Assembly (NCBI RefSeq): GCF_042651485.1
Contig: NZ_JBHSDH010000006.1
Span: 1-64,000, forward strand
Direction of reading: 5' to 3'
Length of the DNA stretch: 64,000 bases
Source of the DNA: Sphingorhabdus_B arenilitoris
GTDB taxonomy: Bacteria; Pseudomonadota; Alphaproteobacteria; Sphingomonadales; Sphingomonadaceae
The notes beneath the pieces are model-generated. The model saw nothing but the letters and a program-made list of their open reading frames with translations. It was not told the DNA's origin and made no database searches. The translations under genes were made by a program, and so were the position numbers. This document shows, one piece after another, positions 40,883 to 50,008 of this stretch (its first letter is position 1; each line of letters opens with the position of its first letter).

Positions 40883-43429
40883 ATGAAATTAAAGAAATTA
40901 TTGCTGGTCACATCTACCATTTCAGTGGTGGGGCTAACGCCGACTGCGGTATTTGCGCAGAGTTCAGAAACAACACCGCAGGCAGAAGATGCCGCTGATT
41001 CACAGATCATTACCGTGATCGGATCGCGCCGCGCAGCACGTTCGGCAACAGATTCGCCAGTTCCAGTCGATGTTTTGAAAGCCGAAGATATTCGTTCGCA
41101 AGGCAGCACGGATATTATCGATTCCCTTTCGGCTATCGTGCCGTCGCTAACCGCTAGCCGCGAACCGATCAGTGACGCAGCCACGCTGGTTCGCCCTGTC
41201 AATTTACGCGCATTGCCAGCGGATCACACATTGGTGTTAGTAAATGGCAAACGCCGTCATCGCGGCGCTGTTGTTGGTGAATTTGTATCTGGGGTCAATC
41301 GCGGCGCACAGGGTGTAGACATCACGCCTTTATTCGGGGCTTCCTTGAAACAGGTTGACGTTCTCCGCGACGGGGCCGCCGCGCAATATGGTTCGGATGC
41401 CATTGCAGGTGTCATCAACTATCAGCTGCTCGACGATCCAAATATTCGCCAATTGAGCATTCAATACACCAATGGATATGCGGGCGACGGCAAAACAATC
41501 GAACTTGCAGGAGCCATCGGCGGGCATATTGGTGATAACGGTTTTGTAACAGTTGCATTTGAAGTCAAAGATCAACAGGCAACCAGCCGCGGTGTTCAGG
41601 ACGGCGAAGGATCAACCGGCGGCGCAGCTGGCTTGGCCGCTGCGGGCTTTCCTGTTGCCAATCCGGTCGTCGTTTGGGGACAACCAGAGGTCAAAGACGA
41701 TTATAAGCTGACCGTCAACTCTGCGATCCCGGTTGGTGACTCCGAAATCTATATGTTTGGGAATTATTCCACGCGGAAAGTGGATGGGAGCTTTTTCTAT
41801 CGTAACCCGACCAGCCGTCAGGGTGTTTTTGCCAGCGGCGCAAACGCTCTATTCGCCGATACGACTGGCGCCGGAGGCTGTCCCGTTGGACCGCTGCCAA
41901 ATTCCAGCTTCGCTGCGGCAGAAGCGTTCGTTAACGGCGCTCCTGACAATTGCTTCTCATTCTTCTCGCGTTTTCCAGGTGGATTTACACCGCGTTTTGG
42001 CGGCACAGTGAACGATTATTCGGGTACCGCCGGTTTCCGCGGGAAATTTGAGAGCGGATTTACATATGACTTCAGCGCCGGTTTTGGACGCAACGAGCTT
42101 GGGTATGAAATCAACAATACCGTCAACGCTTCGCTTGGACCGGATTCTCCTACGAATTTCAACCTAGGCGCCCAAATTCAAAAAGAAATCATCGCAAATG
42201 CTGATTTTACTTATCCAGTGAATGTTGGCCTGGCTTCGGATTTGAACATCGCATTTGGTGTCCAATATCATGACGAAAGTTTTGAGATTGCCCAAGGTGA
42301 ACTTGACTCTTTCCGCGTCGGACCATTCGTTGACCAAGGATTCTCTGTCGGCTCCAATGGTTTCCAAGGGTTCAGCGACAGAGTCGCAGGCGTGTTCCGC
42401 CGGAATAGCATCGGCCTGTATCTCGATACCGAAGTCGATGTAACCGACCAGCTTTTACTATCCGGTGCGGTCCGTTACGAAAACTTCTCTGATTTTGGAG
42501 ATACATTTAACGGCAAGCTGTCCGCCCTTTTCAAACTCTCTGATAGCTTCGCACTTCGCGGGTCGGCGAGCACAGGATTCCGCGCTCCAACATTGGGCCA
42601 GTCCAATTTGCAACGTGCGGCTACCTCGTTCCAAAATGGTCAGTTAGTGGAATCGCTCGTTATCGCCAGCACCGATCCCATAGCCGTGTTTTTCGACGGC
42701 GGTCAGTTGTCGCCGGAAAAAGCGCGTAACTTTAGTTTGGGCGCAACGGCTGATTTGGGTGGTCTGACTTTGACAGCGGATTATTTCAACATTCGAGTGA
42801 AAGACCGTATCGCCCTGACGACGGCAGCAATATCTGAAGCTGACCGCACTTTGTTAATTGCCGCTGGTAACCCGGAAGCCGCGACTATCAGCGAAGTAAA
42901 CTTTTTCGTAAATGATTTTGACACAACGACGCAGGGTATTGATTTGGTCGCAAGCTACCCGTTTTCCACGAGTGCCGGCGACACAAGCGTAACATTAGCA
43001 GCAAGTTACAATGATACCAAAGTCAGCAACGTCGGAACCACAATTGACGAAAACCGTCGGCGTGAAATTGAAGACTCGCTGCCAACATTGCGGACCACAT
43101 TTACCATTTCGCATAATGTGGGAATGTTTAACGGGTTAATCCGGTTGAATCATTATACCAAAGTTTTTGAAAACCTGTTTAATGACACCACCCTTCCAAT
43201 CACGACGCCATCACTTCTAATTGTTGATGCCGAGATTGGCTTTAAATTTGAAGATCATTTCAAAATTTCGGTTGGTGCCAAAAACCTTTTCGATACTTTT
43301 CCTCAGGAATGGTCTCTGGATGGAAATACGGGCCGTACGCCAGGGTTTTTGGGCGCGATTTATCCGCTTAATCACCCGGCTGGTTTCAATGGCGGAAGCT
43401 ATTATGTCCGTCTTTCAACCAACTTCTAA
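40883..43429 (+). CDS. TonB-dependent receptor in put locus
   Basis: 848 residues. Signal peptide (KKLLLVTSTISVVGLTPTAVFA), TonB-box-like QIITVIGSRRA, plug domain (DVLKAEDIRSQGSTDIIDSL, VNLRALPADHTLVLVNGKRRHRGAVV, LKQVDVLRDGAAAQYGSDAIAGVINYQL), and a barrel ending SYYVRLSTNF. GAGA site just upstream. This subtype, with VNGKRRH and QYGSDAIAGV, is often linked to peptide or amino-acid uptake genes. Its position between putA and putP suggests import of proline-containing peptides, which is inference. A strong terminator follows. Confidence 0.93.
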   Translation: MKLKKLLLVTSTISVVGLTPTAVFAQSSETTPQAEDAADSQIITVIGSRRAARSATDSPVPVDVLKAEDIRSQGSTDIIDSLSAIVPSLTASREPISDAATLVRPVNLRALPADHTLVLVNGKRRHRGAVVGEFVSGVNRGAQGVDITPLFGASLKQVDVLRDGAAAQYGSDAIAGVINYQLLDDPNIRQLSIQYTNGYAGDGKTIELAGAIGGHIGDNGFVTVAFEVKDQQATSRGVQDGEGSTGGAAGLAAAGFPVANPVVVWGQPEVKDDYKLTVNSAIPVGDSEIYMFGNYSTRKVDGSFFYRNPTSRQGVFASGANALFADTTGAGGCPVGPLPNSSFAAAEAFVNGAPDNCFSFFSRFPGGFTPRFGGTVNDYSGTAGFRGKFESGFTYDFSAGFGRNELGYEINNTVNASLGPDSPTNFNLGAQIQKEIIANADFTYPVNVGLASDLNIAFGVQYHDESFEIAQGELDSFRVGPFVDQGFSVGSNGFQGFSDRVAGVFRRNSIGLYLDTEVDVTDQLLLSGAVRYENFSDFGDTFNGKLSALFKLSDSFALRGSASTGFRAPTLGQSNLQRAATSFQNGQLVESLVIASTDPIAVFFDGGQLSPEKARNFSLGATADLGGLTLTADYFNIRVKDRIALTTAAISEADRTLLIAAGNPEAATISEVNFFVNDFDTTTQGIDLVASYPFSTSAGDTSVTLAASYNDTKVSNVGTTIDENRRREIEDSLPTLRTTFTISHNVGMFNGLIRLNHYTKVFENLFNDTTLPITTPSLLIVDAEIGFKFEDHFKISVGAKNLFDTFPQEWSLDGNTGRTPGFLGAIYPLNHPAGFNGGSYYVRLSTNF

Positions 43430-43441
43430 GAACTAAGACTA

Positions 43442-43483
43442 TGTGACGCGGCAGTGTTAAAACCGCCGCGTCACATATATTTT
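43442..43483 (+). terminator. Terminator after the put-locus TonB receptor
   Basis: TGTGACGCGGC (43442-43452) pairs exactly with GCCGCGTCACA (43465-43475), loop of 12, followed by TATATTTTCTC. An 11-bp GC-rich stem with a T-rich tail. Confidence 0.88.
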
Positions 43484-43560
43484 CTCTGCTGCCAATATGG
43501 TCATGCAACAGATATCTAGTTCCAGAGAAACGATCAAAGCCATTTGAAAAGAATTTCAAT

Positions 43561-43932
43561 ATGCATAAAAATCATCGCAGCGACGAGCCGGCGGCGGCGC
43601 AGATAAGCTTTGACGAATTTCTTAAGGTGGATATCCGGGTCGGTACAATCGTCTCAGCGCAGACCTTTGAAGAAGCACGGCATCCTGCCTATCGTCTCGT
43701 GATAGATTTTGGTGAAGTGATCGGCCGCAAGAAATCGAGTGCGCAGATAACGGAGCATTATGACTGCGCCGATTTGGTTGGGCGGCAAATCGCCGCAGTT
43801 GTAAACTTCCCGCCGCGGCAGATCGGGCCGTTTATGTCGGAAGTACTGACTTTGGGTTTTTCCGATGAAAACGGCGCAGTCGTGCTCTTTGCGCCAGATA
43901 AAAACGTGCCAAATGGCAGTCGACTTTTTTAA
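43561..43932 (+). CDS. csaA: CsaA-like tRNA-binding-domain protein
   Basis: 123 residues: a short leader then one OB-fold tRNA-binding domain as in CsaA (FDEFLKVDIRVGTIVSAQTFEEARHPAYRLVIDFGEVIGRKKSSAQITEHY, LVGRQIAAVVNFPPRQIGPFMSEVLTLGF, NVPNGSRLF). CsaA-type proteins form dimers; they have been described as secretion chaperones in Bacillus and bind tRNA-like folds. It lies between the receptor terminator and putP on the same strand, 54 bases before putP. A functional link to proline use is not evident. Confidence 0.92.
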   Translation: MHKNHRSDEPAAAQISFDEFLKVDIRVGTIVSAQTFEEARHPAYRLVIDFGEVIGRKKSSAQITEHYDCADLVGRQIAAVVNFPPRQIGPFMSEVLTLGFSDENGAVVLFAPDKNVPNGSRLF

Positions 43933-43986
43933 CAAAAAATCACTTTACCAATCCAAGCAAATCATAATTTTGAAGGGGGAACCATA

Positions 43987-45432
43987 ATGGCATCGGGCAC
44001 CTATATTTCGCTTGGGCTCTATTTTGTGCTGATGCTAGCTATTGGTGTCTATGCATGGCGAAAATCCACGGGCAATAGCGGCGAATATTTGTTGGCAGGG
44101 CGCAAAATGGGGCCTGCCGTGACCGCACTGGCGGCCGGTGCTTCTGACATGTCAGGATGGCTCTTAATGGGCCTTCCAGGCGCATTGTATTTATCCGGCC
44201 TTGCCGAGGCATGGATTGCAATCGGGTTATTCATTGGCGCATTGGCCAACTGGCTGATCGTAGCGCCGCGGCTGCGCGAGCAAACCGAACGAATGGGTAA
44301 TGCGCTTACTATTCCCGAATATCTTGGTAATCGATTTCAAGATAACCGGCATATTTTGAGGTTAACCGCTAGCCTCATTATCGTTGTGTTTTTCGCTCTT
44401 TACAGCGCGTCTGGACTCGTCGCAGGCGGAAAGTTATTTCAGTCGGCCTTCGGCGCTGCTTATGAAACCGGGCTATGGGTTACTGCTTTGGTTGTTGTTG
44501 CCTACGTCGTGTTAGGCGGCTTCCTAGCGGTGAGCCTGACTGATTTCGTACAGGGAACAATCATGGCCATTGCCTTGGCGGCCGTTCCGTTGTTGACGTT
44601 TGTAGAGCTGCCTGAAGGGCAGAGCGTGACGGCCATTCTCAATACCATCAGCCCCGATATGAACAGTCTGTTTGCTGGAACAACGGCGGTGGGGATAATT
44701 TCAACGGCTGCGTGGGGCCTAGGTTATTTTGGACAACCGCATATAATCGTGCGGTTTATGGCGATACGTTCGGTCAAAGATATCCCCACAGCTCGTAACA
44801 TATGTATGGCGTGGATGGCAGTGACATTGCTTGGAGCAATCGCGGTTGGTATGATCGGCAGAGCTTATATGGAAACGAATGGGATAGTGGTCGATGACCC
44901 AGAGACTATTTTTATAAAGCTTGCCGGATTATTGTTTAATCCATTTTTCAACGGACTTTTGCTTGCAGCAATTCTGGCCGCAGTGATGAGCACGATATCA
45001 GCACAACTGCTCGTAACGGGTAGTTCGCTGACAGAGGATTTTTACCGGCTGTTTATAAGGCGCGGTGCGAGCGAAAAGGAAATTGTGACGATCGGGCGGC
45101 TGTCCGTAGTTGCGGTTGCCGCAGTGGCTATGCTTCTAGCGCAAAATCCGAATAGCAGCGTGTTGAGCCTGGTTAGCAACGCTTGGGCTGGTTTTGGTGC
45201 CGCCTTCGGCCCTGTCATCTTGCTTGCCCTCACGTGGAAACGCATGACCTTAATGGGGGCATTGACCGGTATGATTACCGGCGCGGTTGTTGTCATTGGA
45301 TGGCTAATTCTGGGATGGAGCGACGCGCTGTATGAAATTATTCCGGGTTTTTGTGCAGCCATGATTGCAATCATTGCTGTTAGTTTATTGACATCGGTCC
45401 CAACAGAAGAGGTAAGACTTGAACTGGTTTAA
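43987..45432 (+). CDS. putP: Sodium/proline symporter
   Basis: 481 residues, about 12-13 membrane helices, solute:sodium symporter family. Start at ATG 43987 after GGGGGA. Seen: GAYAWRKSTGNSGEYLLAGRKMGPAVTALAAGASDMSGWLLMGLPGALY (loop 2 and helix 2 with the Na/proline site Asp and Ser), FFALYSASGLVAGGKLF, WGLGYFGQPHIIVRFMAIRS (a PutP hallmark), and AAILAAVMSTISAQLLVTGSSLTEDFY (helix 9 with Na-binding Ser/Thr). It brings proline in with sodium for PutA. PutP identity over other SSS members is supported by putA nearby. Confidence 0.95.
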   Translation: MASGTYISLGLYFVLMLAIGVYAWRKSTGNSGEYLLAGRKMGPAVTALAAGASDMSGWLLMGLPGALYLSGLAEAWIAIGLFIGALANWLIVAPRLREQTERMGNALTIPEYLGNRFQDNRHILRLTASLIIVVFFALYSASGLVAGGKLFQSAFGAAYETGLWVTALVVVAYVVLGGFLAVSLTDFVQGTIMAIALAAVPLLTFVELPEGQSVTAILNTISPDMNSLFAGTTAVGIISTAAWGLGYFGQPHIIVRFMAIRSVKDIPTARNICMAWMAVTLLGAIAVGMIGRAYMETNGIVVDDPETIFIKLAGLLFNPFFNGLLLAAILAAVMSTISAQLLVTGSSLTEDFYRLFIRRGASEKEIVTIGRLSVVAVAAVAMLLAQNPNSSVLSLVSNAWAGFGAAFGPVILLALTWKRMTLMGALTGMITGAVVVIGWLILGWSDALYEIIPGFCAAMIAIIAVSLLTSVPTEEVRLELV

Positions 45433-45621
45433 TACTGATCAGTCCGGTCGGTAAATATCCTTATTGAGCTTCGGGTATAATTTTTCTTTATGGGCGTCTG
45501 CTTGAGGCGCAGGAATTAAATCCCTCTTTGAAGTTAGAATGCCTACCCGATATTATTATGGGTTCTTTTTTTGGAAACAAATCCGTTGAGTTATCACTAA
45601 TTCAACAAACTCACAGAAAAA

Positions 45622-45711
45622 TGGCGGACACGGTGGGATTCGAACCCACGATAGAGTCACCCCTATACACACTTTCCAGGCGTGCGCCTTCGACCACTCG
45701 GCCACGTGTCC
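45622..45711 (-). tRNA. serX: tRNA-Ser (anticodon GGA)
   Basis: On the minus strand: acceptor stem GGACACG/CGTGTCC, discriminator G, encoded CCA, TTCGAATCC T-loop, D-arm GTGGCCGAGTGG, anticodon loop with GGA (CTGGAAAG), and a long class II variable arm typical of serine tRNAs (about 90 nt in all). The anticodon reads UCC/UCU codons. It is bordered by putP and the cyclophilin gene. The symbol is a placeholder style only. Confidence 0.96.
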
Positions 45712-45793
45712 GCAATATGCCTTTCGGCAAGCGCTTCCCCTAGCTATGGAATTGCGCTTTCGCAAGTGCGCATCTTTTGCAATAAGCGCTTAT

Positions 45794-46745
45794 ATGAAAA
45801 AAAAATCTGTTATCCGCGCTATGCGCCGCCGCCTTCGCCATTCCCGCCGCTGCGCAGGACGAACCGGAAGGCCCGCCTTCGCCGAATGAAATCGTGGCGC
45901 AGGCAAAGGCAGCGGAGTGGACCACGATCGCACCATCGGACTTGCTGGTGATGGATTTGGCGCCCGATGCAAAAGGCAAGGCGCGCCGCGTGGTAATACA
46001 ATTGATGCCGGAGCCATTCAATCAGGGCTGGGTGCGCAATATCCGCAAGCTTGCGGCGGCCAAATGGTATGACAATATCAGCATCAACCGCGTTCAGGAT
46101 AATTATGTGACGCAATGGGGCGATCCCAATTACGACAATCCGGCCGCCACAGGCCTAGCCAAGCCACTGCCAGAGGGTCTGGAGGTGATGGGGGAAGGCG
46201 ATTATGTTTACGAGCATTATACTCCAGAGGAATTGAGTAAGCTTGACGCACCACCGCTTGATGGCAGTGGCGACTCCTATGCGAATTGGACAAAATTTGT
46301 GGCAGGGCTTCCAATGGCGAATGATTTTATGAGCGAATGGCCCGTCCACTGTTACGGTATGGTCGGCGTAGGCCGGAATTTTTCGCCGGACACAGGCAGC
46401 GGCGCGGAGCTGTATGCCGTCATCGGCCATGCGCCCCGCCATCTCGACCGGAATATTGCGCTGGTCGGCCGGATCATTGAGGGCATGGAGCATATGAGCA
46501 GCCTCCCGCGCGGCACCGGCCCGCTGGGTTTCTATGAAACGCCCGAGGAGCGCACGCCGATCCTATCGGTTCGCATGGGCGGCGATATCGCGGATTTGCC
46601 CGGCTTCGAATATCTATCCACCGAAAGCGAGACTTTTGCGCGCTATGCCGATGCGCGGGCGAACCGCCGCGATCCGTTTTTCATTAAGCCTGCGGGCGGC
46701 GCGGATATTTGCAATATTCCGGTGCCTGTGCGGCGCAAAGGATAA
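45794..46745 (+). CDS. Secreted cyclophilin-type peptidyl-prolyl isomerase, frameshift at A9 run
   Basis: From codon 45858 the frame codes a cyclophilin-like domain (RRVVIQLMPEPFNQGWVRNIRKLAAAKWYDNISINRVQDNYVTQWGDP; GMVGVGRNFSPDTGSGAELYAVIGHAPRHLDRNIALVGRII) that isomerises prolyl bonds in the periplasm. Directly upstream the same frame reads a perfect signal peptide, NLLSALCAAAFAIPAAAQDEPEG, but the only start, ATG 45794, is one base out of frame because it is followed by nine A. With eight A the protein would start MKKNLLSAL and be 316 residues. In the given sequence the ATG frame ends after 31 codons. Either the extra A is a sequencing error, or the run is a slippery or phase-variable switch. 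Confidence 0.85.
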
Positions 46746-46754
46746 GGTCAGCGC

Positions 46755-47357
46755 TTAGGCCGGAACTATCCAGGGCTGCTGCGCCGTCAGCTTTGCCTCA
46801 TGCGCAGTAATCGCCGCCTCGCTTTCGAGCGTGAGGGCGATCTCATCGCGCCCGGCTAGCAGGCATTCCTTGCGGAACGGGTCGATTTCAAAGTGGAAAC
46901 GGTCCTGAAACACCGTGGTCACCGTTTGATTTTCCAAATCGATTTGAATGGGGGCCGCGTCGTCCGATGCCTGCTGCGCCACGTCCATCAACCGGTCAAT
47001 CGCCGCTTGCGGCAATTCGATCGCGAGCAGGCCATTTTTGAAAGCGTTGCCGGAAAATATATCGGAATAGCTGGGCGCGATAATCGCCTCTATGCCCAAA
47101 TCGGCGATGGCCCACGCGGCATGTTCCCGGCTGGAGCCGCAACCGAAATTATCGCCCGCAATCAATATCGGCGCGCCCGCGTAACGCGGATCGTCGAAGA
47201 TATTGCCTGCCTGCGCCCGGATGCTTTCAAACGCCCCTTTGCCAAGCCCTGCTCGGCTGATGGTTTTGAGCCATTTGGCGGGGATGATGATATCGGTATC
47301 GATATTTTTCGCGCCGAAGGGAATGGCTTTACCGTTAATCTGTGTGACTGCTTTCAT
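46755..47357 (-). CDS. leuD: 3-isopropylmalate dehydratase small subunit
   Basis: 200 residues from ATG 47357 (MKAVTQINGKAIPFGAKNIDTDIIIPAKWLKTISRAGLGKGAF). The swivel-domain signature DNFGCGSSREHAAWAIADLG is present. With LeuC it isomerises 2- to 3-isopropylmalate in leucine synthesis. Earlier in-frame start codons would overlap the upstream gene without conservation. Third gene of leuC-unknown-leuD, five bases after the small membrane protein. Confidence 0.96.
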   Translation of the reverse strand: MKAVTQINGKAIPFGAKNIDTDIIIPAKWLKTISRAGLGKGAFESIRAQAGNIFDDPRYAGAPILIAGDNFGCGSSREHAAWAIADLGIEAIIAPSYSDIFSGNAFKNGLLAIELPQAAIDRLMDVAQQASDDAAPIQIDLENQTVTTVFQDRFHFEIDPFRKECLLAGRDEIALTLESEAAITAHEAKLTAQQPWIVPA

Positions 47358-47361
47358 GGTA

Positions 47362-47589
47362 TCAATCCGTATCGCCCTTGGGCTGTTTCGCGGTCGAAGG
47401 CTTTTCCTTGGGCTCTGGTGATCCGGGCTCAAGCTTGCCCTGCTTCTTGGTCAAGCTGCGCCTGCCAGCATATAGCAAAGCCGCCATCAAAGCGGCCGAA
47501 CCAACCGCTGCGCCGACCTTAGCGCCCGTGGTCCAATTGCCGTCCCGGTCTTTAATCAGTTTTTCCAATTTTTCTTTTTTGTCGGTCAT
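47362..47589 (-). CDS. Small membrane protein between leuC and leuD
   Basis: 75 residues. Charged N-terminus (MTDKKEKLEKLIKDRDGNWTTG), one membrane helix (AKVGAAVGSAALMAALLYAG, about 24-43), and a Lys/Pro-rich tail (SLTKKQGKLEPGSPEPKEKPSTA). Its ATG overlaps the leuC stop (ATGA). No family known; comparable small membrane genes sit between leuC and leuD in several sphingomonads as far as I recall, so position may be conserved. Role in leucine synthesis is not evident. Confidence 0.75.
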   Translation of the reverse strand: MTDKKEKLEKLIKDRDGNWTTGAKVGAAVGSAALMAALLYAGRRSLTKKQGKLEPGSPEPKEKPSTAKQPKGDTD

Positions 47590-49013
47590 GTCATCTCCCT
47601 AACATCGGTTAGCCGCCCTGTCACCGCTGCGGCTGCGGCCATTGCGGGGCTTACCAGATGGGTGCGCGCGCCTGGACCTTGGCGGCCAGTAAAGTTACGG
47701 TTGCTGGTCGATGCGCAGCGTTCGCCAGCGGGTACCTTGTCGGGGTTCATACCAAGGCACGCGCTGCAACCCGGTTCGCGCCATTCCAGGCCTGCGTCGA
47801 TAAAGATGCGGTCGAGTCCTTCGGCTTCGGCTTGCCGTTTCACGAGGCCGCTGCCCGGAACAACGATGGCCCATTTGATATTGCCCGCTTTTTTGCGACC
47901 TTTCAGGACGGCGGCGGCAGCGCGTAGGTCTTCGATCCGGCTGTTGGTGCAGCTACCGATGAAGATATTCTGAACCTCTATTTCCCGCATCGCGGTGCCC
48001 GGCGTCAGGCCCATATAGTCGAGCGATTTCTGCGCAGCGTCGCGTTTTGATGGATCGGCAAAGCTGGCGGGATCAGGAACGACACCGGTAATGGGCAGGA
48101 CGTCCTCAGGGCTGGTTCCCCATGTGACGCCGGGTGCAATATCGGCGGCGTTGATAATGACGGTTTTGTCAAATTTGGCGCCTGCGTCGCTGCGCAAAGT
48201 TTGCCAATAGGCGACGGCTGCATTCCAATCATCGCCTTTGGGAGCCATGGGGCGTCCTTTTAAATAGGCGATGGTTTTGTCGTCCGGCGCACAAAGCCCG
48301 GCGCGGGCACCATGTTCGATGGCCATGTTGCTGATCGTCAGGCGGCCTTCGATGCTTAGGTTGCGGATGACCTCTCCGGTATATTCGATGACATAGCCAG
48401 TGCCGCCCGCCGCGCCAAGCACGCCGGTAATATGCAGCACGACATCTTTGGCGGAAACACCCGGGCCCAGCGTTCCGTCGACGCGCACTTCCATCGATTT
48501 GGAGCGTTTGAGCTGCAAAGTCTGGGTTGCGAGAACATGTTCAACTTCGCTGGTTCCAATGCCAAAAGCCAGCGCGCCGAGCCCGCCGTGACAGGCCGTG
48601 TGGCTGTCGCCGCAGACGATCGTGGTGCCCGGAAGCGAGAATCCCTGTTCCGGGCCAACCACATGGACAATGCCCTGTTCGGCGTCGGCATCGCCGATAT
48701 AGCGAATGCCAAATTCCGGTGCATTTTTCTCAAGCGCGGCCAGCTGCTGCGCGCTTTCAGGGTCGGCAATGGGGATCCGTGCACCATCCGCATCGCGCCG
48801 CGCGGTGGTGGGCAGGTTATGGTCAGGCACAGCGAGCGTCAAATCCGGTCGCCTAACTTTACGCCCCGCCGCGCGAAGCCCTTCAAAAGCCTGCGGACTG
48901 GTAACCTCATGGACCAAATGCCGGTCGATATAGATGATCGCGGTGCCGTCTTCGCGCTGTTCCACGACATGGGCGTCCCAGATTTTTTCATAAAGCGTTT
49001 TTGCGTTTTCCAT
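47586..49013 (-). CDS. leuC: 3-isopropylmalate dehydratase large subunit
   Basis: 475 residues, standard length. An aconitase-type enzyme with a 4Fe-4S cluster: Cys ligands in FIGSCTNSRIEDL and PGCSACLGMNPD, plus CGDSHTACHGGLGALAFGIGTSEVEHVLATQ and RCASTSNRNFTGRQGPGARTHLVSP. Together with LeuD it carries out the second step of leucine biosynthesis in the cytoplasm. First gene of the leuC-unknown-leuD operon; divergent from crtZ with 80 bases between. Confidence 0.97.
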   Translation of the reverse strand: MENAKTLYEKIWDAHVVEQREDGTAIIYIDRHLVHEVTSPQAFEGLRAAGRKVRRPDLTLAVPDHNLPTTARRDADGARIPIADPESAQQLAALEKNAPEFGIRYIGDADAEQGIVHVVGPEQGFSLPGTTIVCGDSHTACHGGLGALAFGIGTSEVEHVLATQTLQLKRSKSMEVRVDGTLGPGVSAKDVVLHITGVLGAAGGTGYVIEYTGEVIRNLSIEGRLTISNMAIEHGARAGLCAPDDKTIAYLKGRPMAPKGDDWNAAVAYWQTLRSDAGAKFDKTVIINAADIAPGVTWGTSPEDVLPITGVVPDPASFADPSKRDAAQKSLDYMGLTPGTAMREIEVQNIFIGSCTNSRIEDLRAAAAVLKGRKKAGNIKWAIVVPGSGLVKRQAEAEGLDRIFIDAGLEWREPGCSACLGMNPDKVPAGERCASTSNRNFTGRQGPGARTHLVSPAMAAAAAVTGRLTDVREMT

Positions 49014-49093
49014 GCGGCTGATTTAACTGCGATGCGCCAATATGCAAGCAATCTGCGCTTCAAAATATCGAATATCACGCCTATAGCATTGAT

Positions 49094-49612
49094 ATGTCCA
49101 TTTTCGCTATTCTCGCCATCGTTATCGTCACTGTCATTGCGATGGAAATGGTCGCATGGGCCAGCCACAAATATATCATGCACGGCTTTGGCTGGGCTTG
49201 GCACCGCGACCATCATGAACCGCATGACAATCTATTGGAAAAAAATGATCTTTACGGCATTGTCGGTGCGGCGATGAGTATTTCGATGTTCGCAGCAGGT
49301 TCGCCGATGATCATGGGCAGCGCGGCATGGGCGCCCGCTACTTGGATTGGTTTGGGCATATTATGCTACGGTATTATCTACACGCTAATCCACGACGGCC
49401 TCGTTCACCAACGCTATTTTCGTTATGTTCCCAAAAGCGGCTATGCCAAGCGCTTGGTGCAAGCGCATAAGCTACATCATGCGACAATTGGTAAGGAAGG
49501 CGGCGTTAGTTTCGGTTTCGTATTCGCCCGCGACCCAGCGAAGTTGAAACAGGAATTGAAGGCGCAGCGCGAGGCGGGGATTGCGGTTGTCCGGAGCGCA
49601 GAATTAACCTAA
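49094..49612 (+). CDS. crtZ: Beta-carotene hydroxylase
   Basis: 172 residues. CrtZ-type membrane hydroxylase with three to four helices and the His-rich di-iron motifs: HKYIMHGFGWAWHRDHHEPHD, HDGLVHQRYFRY and HKLHHATIGKEGG. It adds hydroxyl groups at C3 and C3' of beta-carotene to make zeaxanthin. It is alone here, away from other carotenoid genes. In this window it matters because a rhodopsin with a carotenoid-antenna-type opening and a Blh enzyme lie 11 kb downstream; zeaxanthin could be both a membrane pigment and an antenna. Confidence 0.94.
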   Translation: MSIFAILAIVIVTVIAMEMVAWASHKYIMHGFGWAWHRDHHEPHDNLLEKNDLYGIVGAAMSISMFAAGSPMIMGSAAWAPATWIGLGILCYGIIYTLIHDGLVHQRYFRYVPKSGYAKRLVQAHKLHHATIGKEGGVSFGFVFARDPAKLKQELKAQREAGIAVVRSAELT

Positions 49613-49995
49613 CGCTCCGGCCTACTCCAAAGCCAGCTGAGGCAGATGACCGCGACGCCGATCGGGATGAGCGCCCAAGGCATTGCCATCATCCACAATC
49701 CCAACGCAATACTGACCGCGAAGGCGGCGGTTGCGGCTAGCTTACCCTTACGGCTAATCGCACCCTTTTCGCGCCAGGCAAGGATATGCGGCCCGAAACG
49801 GCGGTCCTCTATTAAACGCTTTTCCAATGCCGGGCTGCTTTTCGCAAAGCAGAAAGCGGCGAGGATCATGAAGGGCACGGTGGGCAGCAGCGGCAAAAAT
49901 ATGCCGATAGTGCCCAGCGCGACCGAAACCAAGCCAGCGGTCAGATAAAGCTGCCGTTTCAATGACGCGGTCCGGATTGTTTCGGATATCCGCAT
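49609..49995 (-). CDS. DUF454 (YbaN-type) membrane protein
   Basis: 128 residues with three to four helices (LYLTAGLVSVALGTIGIFLPLLPTVPFMILAAFCFAKSSP; AATAAFAVSIALGLWMM; LIPIGVAVICLSWL). The GxxGxxLPxLPTxPFxLLAxxCFAKSSP stretch is the DUF454 signature. Role unknown; some members are heme- or iron-linked. Convergent with crtZ, overlapping its stop by four bases. Confidence 0.92.
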   Translation of the reverse strand: MRISETIRTASLKRQLYLTAGLVSVALGTIGIFLPLLPTVPFMILAAFCFAKSSPALEKRLIEDRRFGPHILAWREKGAISRKGKLAATAAFAVSIALGLWMMAMPWALIPIGVAVICLSWLWSRPER

Positions 49996-50008
49996 TTATG
50001 GTCTACGA

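Noticed and set aside
45528..45743. 71-codon plus-strand frame over the tRNA gene
   Set aside because: It lies antisense to tRNA-Ser(GGA); its frame is the well-known spurious product of tRNA regions.
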